Source: Phenylobacterium sp. (GTDB lineage Bacteria > Pseudomonadota > Alphaproteobacteria > Caulobacterales > Caulobacteraceae). Taken from it: DNA of 5,857 bases. How positions within the stretch are numbered: the stretch's first letter is position 1; each line of letters starts with the position of its first letter. The position numbers and the translations under genes are program-made. The stretch spans positions 1-5,857 of the forward strand of contig JAQGIJ010000405.1 of NCBI GenBank assembly GCA_028291285.1. The letters run 5' to 3'. Below the pieces are notes generated by a model, which was not told the DNA's origin, searched no databases, and saw nothing but the letters and a program-made list of their open reading frames with translations. Below, piece by piece: positions 1 to 5,662 of the stretch.

Positions 1-203
1 GTGAAGAGCACCGAGGCGTCGCCAGAACCCGGCGCAAGGGCCTCCAGCAAAATTCGCGGCGCGCTATCCGTCCGCCCGGCGAACAATACGCCGACGCTAT
101 CCACGATCCCCAACTTCGCGATCCGGACGGCTTCGGGCGGCAGGCGTTGGAAGTGCATGTCGGCGAGGAAACGACCTAGGTCGCATGTGATAGCTGTCGC
201 CAC
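1..203 (-). CDS. MmgE/PrpD family protein, N-terminal fragment (runs off left edge)
   Basis: Read on the minus strand from a GTG at 203-201, this frame stays open to the window edge and gives about 67 residues. The stretch LPPEAVRIAKLGIVDSVGVL, followed by FAGR and later APRILLEAL, has the layout of the N-terminus of MmgE/PrpD proteins: a short helix, then LPPE-V-x-x-AK, then an (L/V)D(S/T)-G-V segment ending in a small-residue turn. Family members include 2-methylcitrate dehydratase PrpD and cis-aconitate decarboxylase, but many catabolic-cluster members have unknown substrates, so no specific reaction is claimed. The GTG start is chosen because GGGAGA lies 9 bases upstream and because the segment before LPPE then has the usual length. 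The in-frame ATG at 158-156 would cut off the first helix. The gene diverges from the metallo-hydrolase at 393. Only the N-terminus is visible, so intactness cannot be judged. Confidence 0.72.
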   Translation of the reverse strand, partial: MATAITCDLGRFLADMHFQRLPPEAVRIAKLGIVDSVGVLFAGRTDSAPRILLEALAPGSGDASVLF

Positions 204-392
204 TCCGCCCGCTCTCCCTTGCCTCGCGCCCGGGGCGCCGGCGCGCCTTCGGACAGCTTGCGCCACTGGACCTCGGTTCGGATAGGCTGTTGGCTGAAGC
301 GAACGAGCACGCGAGCTTTGGCCCGGCGGCAAGGGACGTGTGCGTCGACGCGGCGCCTGCCTCGCCGCCCCAATGCACACCGGGAGACGACG
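204..392. promoter_or_regulatory. Divergent intergenic spacer between the MmgE/PrpD gene and the hydrolase-sulfotransferase operon
   Basis: These 189 bases lie between two divergent starts, so promoters for both directions are expected here. I see no convincing -35/-10 pair. A perfect 10-base palindrome, GCGTCGACGC, lies at 342-351, and a GC-rich block of overlapping GGCGCC and GGCGCGCC words lies near 233-246. Both are easy to get by chance at this GC content. The ribosome binding site for the plus-strand gene (GGGAGA, 382-387) is at the right end, and the one for the minus-strand gene (GGGAGA on the minus strand, about 213-218) is at the left end. No small coding frame with plausible composition was found. 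Confidence 0.4.
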
Positions 393-1652
393 ATGCCCGC
401 CTATTCGAGCGCTGACCATCACCTCGCCGAGACGGTCCGATGGGACCCGGCTCGGGGCGCGGAAAGGATCAACGATTTCATCTGGATGTCGCGCGGGACC
501 TCCAACGGTTATTTGCTCACCAGCGAGGCGGGGGAGGTGGTGGTCAACACCGGCGCGCCAGGCGAGGGCGCGCGGTATCGCGAGCGGTTTGAACAGGCGC
601 TCGGGCGGCGACTGGACGTGAAGAAGATCGTCTTCACTCAGAACCACTTCGACCACATTGGCGGCTGGAGCCATTTCGCTGGCGCGGGCGTAGAGACGAT
701 CACGCAGCGCAACTTCCCGGTCCTGCTCCGCGAGCGGGCGATGCTGGGCGCATTCTTCCCCCCGCGGGGACGGCGCGTGCTGCACGCCATCATGCCTCCG
801 CCGGACCAGCCAGCCACGGTGCGGACCGCGCCCCAGCCGGACAATCCGACCCTGTTCGACGAAACCCATGCCTTCGAAGTCGGTGGGCGGCGCTACGAGC
901 TCTATTCCGCGCCGGCCGGCGAAACGTTGGACTCGCTGATGGTCTGGCTGCCGGCGGAGAAGATCGTCTTCACGGGCAATTGGATGGGCGCCCTCTACGG
1001 GGCGTTGCCGCATTTCTACACGTTGCGCGGAGATCGCCAGCGCAGCGTGCCGCAGTTCATGCGTGACCTTGAGCGGCTGATCGCCTGGGCGCCCGAGACG
1101 CTGATCACCGGCCACGACGAGCCGATCGTCGGCGCCGAGCGCATCGGCGCGGACATGACCAGGCTGCTGTCAGCCGTGCGCCACATTCACGACGCCACCG
1201 TCGAGGGCATGAATGCCGGCACGCCCCTGTCCGTGCTCATGGCCGAGATCGACCTTCCGCCTGAGCTGACGATGGCGCCGGGGCGCGGGCCGGTTTCCTG
1301 GTATGTGCGTGCGGTCTATGAGGAATACACCGGCTGGTTCCGCCATGAGGCGACCACCGAGCTGTACGCTGAGCCGCCACGGTCGATCTGGCCGGAACTG
1401 GCCGCCATGGCGGGCGGACCCGAAGCGCTGGCGGCGCAAGCGCAGCAACGGCTGGCGGCGAAGCAGCCGGTCCAGGCGCTGCATTTCCTGGAAATCGCCC
1501 TGGCCGCCGATCCTACGAATGCGGCGGCGCGGACCGCGGAGGTCTCTGCGCTGGAACAGCTGATCGAGCTCACCGGAGGTCGCACGTTCGATGAGATCGG
1601 CTGGCTCGAGACCCGGATCGCCGAGGCCCGGGCCGCGCTTGGACGACCATAA
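393..1652 (+). CDS. Alkylsulfatase-like metallo-beta-lactamase-fold hydrolase
   Basis: The 419-residue product has an N-terminal metallo-beta-lactamase fold (about 25-245) and a C-terminal helical region (about 305-395). That region resembles the dimerisation domain of SdsA1-type alkylsulfatases: YxGWF at 312-316, an A-GG-EAL-AQA helix, then a tetratricopeptide-like stretch with AADPTNAAAR. Family-like landmarks are QNHFDHIGG (83-91), GETLDSL (177-183), YTLRGD (209-214) and GHDEP (240-244). This suggests a soluble hydrolase acting on a sulfate ester or similar bond, although the substrate is unknown. Full alkylsulfatases are much longer (around 650 residues) and end in an SCP2-like domain, which is missing here. 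The first His of HxHxDH is Gln83, and Asn196 sits where many relatives carry an acidic metal ligand. ATG 393 is chosen over the in-frame ATG 219 because GGGAGA lies 5 bases upstream and the added Arg-rich leader looks non-coding. It is probably co-transcribed with the sulfotransferase that follows. Confidence 0.85.
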   Translation: MPAYSSADHHLAETVRWDPARGAERINDFIWMSRGTSNGYLLTSEAGEVVVNTGAPGEGARYRERFEQALGRRLDVKKIVFTQNHFDHIGGWSHFAGAGVETITQRNFPVLLRERAMLGAFFPPRGRRVLHAIMPPPDQPATVRTAPQPDNPTLFDETHAFEVGGRRYELYSAPAGETLDSLMVWLPAEKIVFTGNWMGALYGALPHFYTLRGDRQRSVPQFMRDLERLIAWAPETLITGHDEPIVGAERIGADMTRLLSAVRHIHDATVEGMNAGTPLSVLMAEIDLPPELTMAPGRGPVSWYVRAVYEEYTGWFRHEATTELYAEPPRSIWPELAAMAGGPEALAAQAQQRLAAKQPVQALHFLEIALAADPTNAAARTAEVSALEQLIELTGGRTFDEIGWLETRIAEARAALGRP

Positions 1653-1661
1653 GGAGGAGGG
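1651..1661 (+). promoter_or_regulatory. Strong ribosome binding site overlapping the upstream stop codon
   Basis: The run AAGGAGGAGGG begins at the second base of the hydrolase TAA stop (1650-1652) and ends 7 bases before the sulfotransferase ATG at 1669. It is close to a perfect anti-16S match and decides the sulfotransferase start. Ribosomes ending the first gene would stop on top of this site, so coupled translation of the two genes is likely (inference). Confidence 0.85.
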
Positions 1662-1668
1662 AAGCGCG

Positions 1669-2940
1669 ATGAGCGGATCGACTCATGCCGCGGCTGGCGG
1701 CGTCATCGACATCACCGACATGAGACAGCCGCGGCTGACCGAACTGCAGCGGCAGGCCGTCGAGAATGCGCCGGAGGTGGAGCTGGAGGAATCCGTCGTG
1801 CTCGAGCTCGCGCGCCAGGCGACCGGTCTGGCCGATTTCGGGGACGAGGACTTCCGCGAGCGGCTCAGGCTTTGGCTGAAGTGCGCGCGCGACGATAGGG
1901 AGCTCTCCCGATTGGGCCGAGCCACCATCTTCGGCATGGCCGTGCGCTATGCAGGCGTCCGGCTCCGCATCGAGGACCTCGTCCGCCGCCATCCGGAGAT
2001 CCTCGACATCCCCATCGAGCGGCCACTGGTGATCGCCGGCCTGCCGCGTTCAGGCACGACCCACCTGCAGAACTTCCTTGCCGCCGACAAGCGGCTGCGC
2101 TCCCTGCCGTATTGGGAGGCGATCCGCCCCGTGCCCGCGCCCGACGAGATCGCCGCCCCCGGCGAAGAGGATCCGCGGCACGCGAAATGCGCGGTCGAAT
2201 GGGCCAGGGCTGACGCGCTCTTGCCCTACAGCAAGGCGATGCATGAATTCTCTCCCGACCATATTTCCGAGGATGTCGAGTTCAGTTGCGTCGACTTCGG
2301 CAGCTACCACATCGAGTGGCTGACCTTCTCGCCCGAGTGGCGCGACTACTGCTTGTCGCACGACCAGACAGGCATCTACCGCTATCTGAAGAAGTGCCTG
2401 CAGGTGTTGAATTTCCTGACCGGGTCCAAGCGCTGGCTGATGAAATGCCCGCAGCACATGGAACAGCTCGTGCCGCTGACCACCGTATTCCCCGACGCCA
2501 CGGTCGTTATCACCCACCGCGATCCCATCGGCTCGATCCAGTCGGCGATCACCAACAACTGCTACCGCCAGCGCATCTCGCGCACGCGGGTCTGTCCCGA
2601 CGAGACCGCCGAATACTGGATCGACCGTTACGAGCGGCTGCTGCGCGCCTGCGTGCGCGACCGCGACAAGCTCGATCCGGATCGAACCGTAGACGTCTAT
2701 TTCGATCGCTTCATGGAGGCGCCGATGGCCACGGTCGAGGAGGTCTACGTCAAGGCGGGGCTGACGCTCGACCAGCAGCTGCGCGCGGACATGGCCGCCT
2801 TCCTCGACGCCAACCCGCGCGGCAAGCACGGCAAGGTGCATTACGACCTGCGGCGCGACTTCGGCCTGACGCCCGAGGAAGTCCGCGAGCGGTTCGAGTT
2901 CTACTTCGAGCGTTTCCCGGTGAAGGTGGAAGTGACGTAA
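1669..2940 (+). CDS. PAPS-dependent sulfotransferase family protein
   Basis: The 423-residue product should transfer a sulfuryl group from 3'-phosphoadenosine-5'-phosphosulfate (PAPS) to a hydroxyl or amine of an acceptor. The 5'-phosphosulfate loop GLPRSGTT is at 124-131, preceded by a hydrophobic strand (PLVIA). The 3'-phosphate-binding segment is VVITHRDPIGSIQSA (279-293), and RWLMKCPQHM at 255-264 matches the conserved Lys-cys-Pro turn of the Sulfotransfer_3-type bacterial family. A helical N-terminal extension of about 115 residues precedes the nucleotide fold, and a basic/acidic helical tail (about 385-420) closes it. There is no signal peptide or membrane segment, so it is cytosolic. 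It starts 16 bases after the sulfatase-like gene, with a very strong ribosome binding site. Sequence alone does not show whether the acceptor is a sterol, terpenoid, phenol or alkyl alcohol. The family call is firm and the substrate is open. Confidence 0.9.
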   Translation: MSGSTHAAAGGVIDITDMRQPRLTELQRQAVENAPEVELEESVVLELARQATGLADFGDEDFRERLRLWLKCARDDRELSRLGRATIFGMAVRYAGVRLRIEDLVRRHPEILDIPIERPLVIAGLPRSGTTHLQNFLAADKRLRSLPYWEAIRPVPAPDEIAAPGEEDPRHAKCAVEWARADALLPYSKAMHEFSPDHISEDVEFSCVDFGSYHIEWLTFSPEWRDYCLSHDQTGIYRYLKKCLQVLNFLTGSKRWLMKCPQHMEQLVPLTTVFPDATVVITHRDPIGSIQSAITNNCYRQRISRTRVCPDETAEYWIDRYERLLRACVRDRDKLDPDRTVDVYFDRFMEAPMATVEEVYVKAGLTLDQQLRADMAAFLDANPRGKHGKVHYDLRRDFGLTPEEVRERFEFYFERFPVKVEVT

Positions 2941-2942
2941 CC

Positions 2943-2962
2943 GGCGAGCGGCCCGGTTCGCC
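2943..2962 (+). terminator. Possible terminator hairpin after the sulfotransferase
   Basis: Three bases after the TAA stop, GGCGAGC (2943-2949) can pair with GTTCGCC (2956-2962). This gives a 7-base-pair GC-rich stem with one G-U pair and a 6-base loop. The following bases, TCTTGCACC, are only weakly T-rich, so it is not a textbook intrinsic terminator. Position and stem composition suit an operon end facing the convergent SDR gene. Confidence 0.4.
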
Positions 2963-3040
2963 TCTTGCACCTCGGCACGAGACATGGCGGCCAGTACGTA
3001 AGCACGGCCAGGGTGGCGGACGCGGCCTATGGCGCGGGCC

Positions 3041-3859
3041 TCATGCGAGACGCCGCCCGCCGTCGACATGGACGATCTCGCCGGTGACGAACGCCGCTGC
3101 CTCGGACGCGAGGAAGACCGCCGCCGCACCGATCTGGCTGGCCTTGGCCCGATGCTCCGGCAGCACCCCAGGCTTGAAGATGGACTTCAGCAACGCGGCC
3201 TTCTCGGGCGTCAGGGTGGCGAACACGCCGCTGCCCGGACGCGAACGGCTGCCCGCGCTTATCGGGTCGTTCGGATCGTCTGGTTTCGTCGCGTACGGCG
3301 CGATGGCGTTCACCGTTACGCCCGACAGACCGACCTCCGCCGCCAGCACCTTCGTGAAGCCGTGCACCCCTGCCTTGGCCGCGGAATAGACCGCCAGGTA
3401 GGGATCGCCGATCACCCCGGACATCGAGCCGATGTTGACGATCCGGCCCCAGCCCCGCGACATCATGCTGGGAAGGAACACCCGGCTGCAGTTCAGTGTG
3501 CTGGTCAGGTTCAGGTCGATGTCCGCCCGCCATTCATCGGGGCTGGACTCCACGAAGGGGCCGACGTCGACGTTGCCGCCAACGTTGTTGACCAGCACGT
3601 CAATGCCGCCGCAGGTCTCCATCACCCGGCCGCCGAGCGCCTCCACCTCCTCATAGCGGGTCACGTCGGCGCGCATCCAATGGGCCTTGGCCGCGCCGGC
3701 CTGCAGCGCCTTATTCACGACCCACTGGCCCTGGGTGTCGTCACGTCCGACGACCACCACCTCCGCGCCCTCCTTGGCGAAGGCTAGGGCGATCCCCGTT
3801 CCGATATTCGCGGTGGCGCCGGTCACCAGCACCACCCGACCCGCCAGTTGTGTGTCCAT
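3041..3859 (-). CDS. SDR family NAD(P)-dependent oxidoreductase, catalytically complete
   Basis: The 272-residue product is a classical short-chain dehydrogenase/reductase that should interconvert a hydroxyl and a ketone in the cytosol. The Rossmann motif is TGATANIG (13-20), with Asn in place of the usual central Gly. Arg39 after the second strand hints at NADP(H). Further landmarks are a D-V pair (65-66), NNVGG (91-95), and the full tetrad Asn117, Ser145, Tyr158, Lys162 (YSAAK). The C-terminal VDGG is at 265-268. The segment after the catalytic helix (about 190-235) is longer than usual and holds a Ser/Arg/Gly-rich patch, SAGSRSRPGSG, so the substrate lid is probably enlarged. The ATG at 3859-3857 has CAGGG 5 bases upstream. 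The gene converges on the sulfotransferase (100-base gap) and diverges from the TIM-barrel gene. The substrate is unknown. FabG-like or sugar/alcohol dehydrogenase labels would be over-specific. Confidence 0.9.
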   Translation of the reverse strand: MDTQLAGRVVLVTGATANIGTGIALAFAKEGAEVVVVGRDDTQGQWVVNKALQAGAAKAHWMRADVTRYEEVEALGGRVMETCGGIDVLVNNVGGNVDVGPFVESSPDEWRADIDLNLTSTLNCSRVFLPSMMSRGWGRIVNIGSMSGVIGDPYLAVYSAAKAGVHGFTKVLAAEVGLSGVTVNAIAPYATKPDDPNDPISAGSRSRPGSGVFATLTPEKAALLKSIFKPGVLPEHRAKASQIGAAAVFLASEAAAFVTGEIVHVDGGRRLA

Positions 3860-3936
3860 CGAAGCCCTGCCGTTCGCCTTGTTGCTCGATTAGAGAATGC
3901 TGAGAAACTCTCGGCCATCGGAGCATAGCCAAGCAC
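3860..3936. promoter_or_regulatory. Divergent promoter region between SDR and TIM-barrel genes
   Basis: This 77-base spacer must start transcription in both directions if neither gene belongs to a larger message. On the minus strand, TCTAAT (3894-3889) matches the -10 consensus at 5 of 6 positions and lies about 30 bases before the SDR start, but no good -35 is seen. A short inverted repeat, GAGA-AAC-TCTC (3902-3912), lies near the centre and could be half of an operator, although it is short. For the plus-strand gene the only Shine-Dalgarno candidate is GGAG at 3920-3923, 13 bases before the ATG, which is far. Confidence 0.3.
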
Positions 3937-4734
3937 ATGCGCGCGCTTTCGCTGCACCACCTTGTCGCACCGGACATCAGCGCCGCGGAGCTCGTGCGCG
4001 TCGCCGCCGAGCTCGGCTGTCGTCAGGTCTGCCTGTTCACCCAGGACCCGAACGCCGGGCTCACCTTTCCGGTGGTTGCAGACGACGAGCTGCCGCACCT
4101 TCGTCAGGTCATGGAGAGCTGTGGGGTGACAGCCTATGGCGTGGCTTCGTTCGGCCTGACGCCTGAGGTCGATGTCACCGCCTACGGCCCGGCGTTGGAG
4201 CGGGGCGCAAGTCTCGGCGCCTCTCGGGCCAATGTGCGCATTCTGGACGCCGATGAATCCCGCGCGACGGACAATTTCGCCGCCTTCGCCCAACTTTGCG
4301 CCAGCCGCGGAATAGAAGCCGGCATCGAGTTCATGGGCTTCGGCGCTTCCGATGCATTTCCGCAGGCGCTTCGGATCCTGCAGTCCGCAGGGTGCGGGAA
4401 GATCGCCCTGGACGCGCTCCACGTCGTCCGGACCGGCACGCCTTTGGCCGCCCTGCAGCGCCTCGACCCCGGCCTCATCGGCTATGTCCAGCTGTGCGAT
4501 GGGCCGCTTGCGGCGACGCCGGCCGACTATGCGCGGGAAGGTGCGTTCGATCGGCTGCCGCCAGGCGAAGGAGAATTCCCGCTGCGCGAACTCTTGGCGC
4601 TGGTCCCCGCGGACTTCCCGGTTTCGCTCGAGGCGCCGAGCGAGCGATGGCGCGCCCAAGGCCTCAGCGCCCATGAGCGAGCGCGCCGGGTGGTCGACGC
4701 GACCCGCCGTCTGCTGGCGGAGGCGCAGGCCTGA
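3937..4734 (+). CDS. Sugar phosphate isomerase/epimerase-like TIM-barrel protein
   Basis: The 265-residue product fits the xylose-isomerase-like / AP endonuclease 2 TIM-barrel family (PF01261 type), which holds a divalent metal at the barrel mouth and often isomerises or epimerises hydroxy-ketones and sugars. Candidate ligands sit at strand ends in the expected order: Glu131 in GIEFMGF, Asp159 and His162 in ALDALHVV, Gln185 and Asp188 in YVQLCDGP, and Glu232 in VSLEAPSE. LPPGEGEFPL (207-216) is the family's common P-G-x-G turn. There is no signal peptide or membrane segment. The ATG at 3937 is the only sensible start because the conserved first strand (RALSLHHL) begins at once, but its ribosome binding site is weak. 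It diverges from the SDR at 3041-3859 and lies 142 bases upstream of the second SDR. Fold and family are well supported and the substrate is not. Confidence 0.83.
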   Translation: MRALSLHHLVAPDISAAELVRVAAELGCRQVCLFTQDPNAGLTFPVVADDELPHLRQVMESCGVTAYGVASFGLTPEVDVTAYGPALERGASLGASRANVRILDADESRATDNFAAFAQLCASRGIEAGIEFMGFGASDAFPQALRILQSAGCGKIALDALHVVRTGTPLAALQRLDPGLIGYVQLCDGPLAATPADYAREGAFDRLPPGEGEFPLRELLALVPADFPVSLEAPSERWRAQGLSAHERARRVVDATRRLLAEAQA

Positions 4735-4749
4735 AGCTGTCGAGCGCCG

Positions 4750-4791
4750 GGCTCGCGGGCATTTCCGGCGATCCCAGGCATGGCGCGAGCC
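4750..4791 (+). terminator. Inverted repeat after the TIM-barrel gene, possible terminator
   Basis: GGCTCGCG (4750-4757) and CGCGAGCC (4784-4791) are perfect 8-base inverted copies around a 26-base loop, beginning 15 bases after the TIM-barrel stop. An alternative 6-base stem, CGCCGG (4745-4750) with CCGGCG (4765-4770), overlaps the left arm. There is no T-run after the right arm (ACATATCGTC), so the structure could be a weak terminator, an attenuator-like switch or chance. Confidence 0.3.
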
Positions 4792-4801
4792 ACATATCGT
4801 C

Positions 4802-4830
4802 TTGGACTTAAAGTTCCCGCACCCGATATT
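4802..4830 (+). promoter_or_regulatory. Weak promoter candidate upstream of the second SDR-like gene
   Basis: TTGGAC (4802-4807) and GATATT (4825-4830) are separated by 17 bases and lie about 47 bases before the ATG at 4877. The -10 matches consensus at 4 of 6 positions and the -35 at 3 of 6. The local AT content (TTAAAG, GATATT) stands out against the GC-rich surroundings. Spacing and position are right but both boxes are weak. Confidence 0.25.
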
Positions 4831-4876
4831 GGACGCTGTACACCGTCTGGGCAATTTTGGCCGCCCAGAGGGAAGC

Positions 4877-5662
4877 ATGCCCCGCGCCGCGGTGAACGCC
4901 ATGACCGGCAAGGTCGCCCTGGTGATGGGCGGCGGCGGCGGCATAGGCCGCGCAGTGGCTTTCGAGTTGGCGGCGGCCGGAGCCGCGGTGGTCGTCGCCG
5001 GCCGCACCGCGGAGCCGTGTCGCAAGACGGTGGCGGCGATTTCGGAGGCGCTGCCGAACGCCCGCGTCAGCGCTGCGGCGGCCGACATCCTTGACTACGC
5101 CGCCTGCCGCAACCTTGTCGCCGAGGTGATCGACGAGGCTGGGCGGCTCGACGCTCTGGTAAACTGCGCGAACGTCGCCGTCGCCGGCATGGGCGGGCGG
5201 TTCGAGCAGCTGGATCCAGCCCGGTTCGATGGGTTCCTGAGCGCGAGCTTGACCGCTCTGTTCAACATCTTCCACGCTGCGCTGCCGGCGATGCGCGGAC
5301 GCGGCGGAGCGATGGTCGCGTTCGCCTCAGATTCCGGGAAGGTCGCCGCTCCCAACCAGACGATGATCGGCGCCACCCGCTCGGCGATCATGATGTTCAC
5401 CCGATCGCTGGCCCTGGAAGTCGCGGCTCAGGGCGTGCGGGTGAACTGCATCTCCAGTTCCTTCGTCAAGGATACGCCGGTCTACGATATGGTGATGGGC
5501 GGTCCGCTGGCGTCGCGGGCGCGAACCGCCGCGCGCCGTGCGGGTCTCGGCTTGCCGGGCGCCGACGACCTTGCCGGCCTCGCCCGCTTCCTCTGCAGCG
5601 ACGCCGCCGCCCACCTCACCGGCCAGGTGATCAGCGTCAACGGCGGCGTCACGGCCGCCTAG
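4877..5662 (+). CDS. SDR-fold protein with catalytic residues replaced (pseudo-SDR)
   Basis: The 261-residue product keeps the SDR architecture: Gly-rich loop MGGGGGIG (17-24), Arg43 after strand 2, acidic turn AADILD (68-73), LVNCANV (94-100), TRSLALE (175-181), VRVNCISSS (187-195) and GQVISVNGG (249-257). Aligning TRSLALE with the usual T(K/R)SLALE places Ile164 at the catalytic Tyr and Arg168 at the Lys, so IGATR replaces YxxxK. Ser124 stands where the catalytic Asn is expected, and only Ser151 remains. NNAG is also altered, to NCAN. Ordinary oxidoreductase activity is therefore doubtful. A binding, regulatory or non-redox role is possible. The reading frame is intact, which argues against simple decay. 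ATG 4877 is preferred over ATG 4901 because AGAGGGAAG lies just upstream and 4901 has no such site. It follows the TIM-barrel gene by 142 bases and converges on the YciI-like gene. Confidence 0.87.
   Translation: MPRAAVNAMTGKVALVMGGGGGIGRAVAFELAAAGAAVVVAGRTAEPCRKTVAAISEALPNARVSAAAADILDYAACRNLVAEVIDEAGRLDALVNCANVAVAGMGGRFEQLDPARFDGFLSASLTALFNIFHAALPAMRGRGGAMVAFASDSGKVAAPNQTMIGATRSAIMMFTRSLALEVAAQGVRVNCISSSFVKDTPVYDMVMGGPLASRARTAARRAGLGLPGADDLAGLARFLCSDAAAHLTGQVISVNGGVTAA

Noticed and set aside
1..285. Plus-strand open frame at the left edge (94 residues)
   Set aside because: Its product is Arg/Pro/Ser-rich with no recognisable fold, and it lies antisense to the MmgE/PrpD N-terminus, which has clear family sequence.
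342..351. Perfect palindrome GCGTCGACGC as an operator
   Set aside because: Ten-base GC palindromes of this kind are expected by chance at this base composition, and no second copy was seen nearby.
219..392. Upstream extension of the hydrolase to the ATG at 219
   Set aside because: The extra 58 residues are Arg-rich and low in hydrophobic pattern, there is no convincing ribosome binding site at 219, and ATG 393 has GGGAGA at good spacing.
1591..1668. Upstream extension of the sulfotransferase into the hydrolase gene
   Set aside because: The added 26 residues are Arg/Pro/Gly-rich shadow sequence, and the ribosome binding site at 1651-1661 clearly serves ATG 1669.
2050..3129. Long minus-strand open frame antisense to the sulfotransferase (359 residues)
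   Set aside because: It has Arg/His/Val-rich composition without motifs. High GC lowers stop codon frequency, so such antisense frames are common.
2286..3389. Long plus-strand frame overlapping the sulfotransferase end and the antisense of the SDR
   Set aside because: The product is Arg/Ala-rich with no domain, and it crosses two genes that have strong family motifs.
4352..4876. N-terminal extension of the pseudo-SDR into the TIM-barrel gene
   Set aside because: The 175 extra residues are an out-of-frame reading of the TIM-barrel gene. The SDR fold begins directly after ATG 4877, which has its own ribosome binding site.
3823..5088. Minus-strand 421-residue open frame
   Set aside because: It lies antisense to the TIM-barrel gene and the start of the pseudo-SDR, and its composition is that of a shadow frame.
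5366..5380. Loss of YxxxK in the second SDR as a frameshift or sequencing error
   Set aside because: The frame is continuous with conserved SDR sequence on both sides (S151 before, TRSLALE after), so a shift would need two compensating errors. Real substitutions are the simpler reading.
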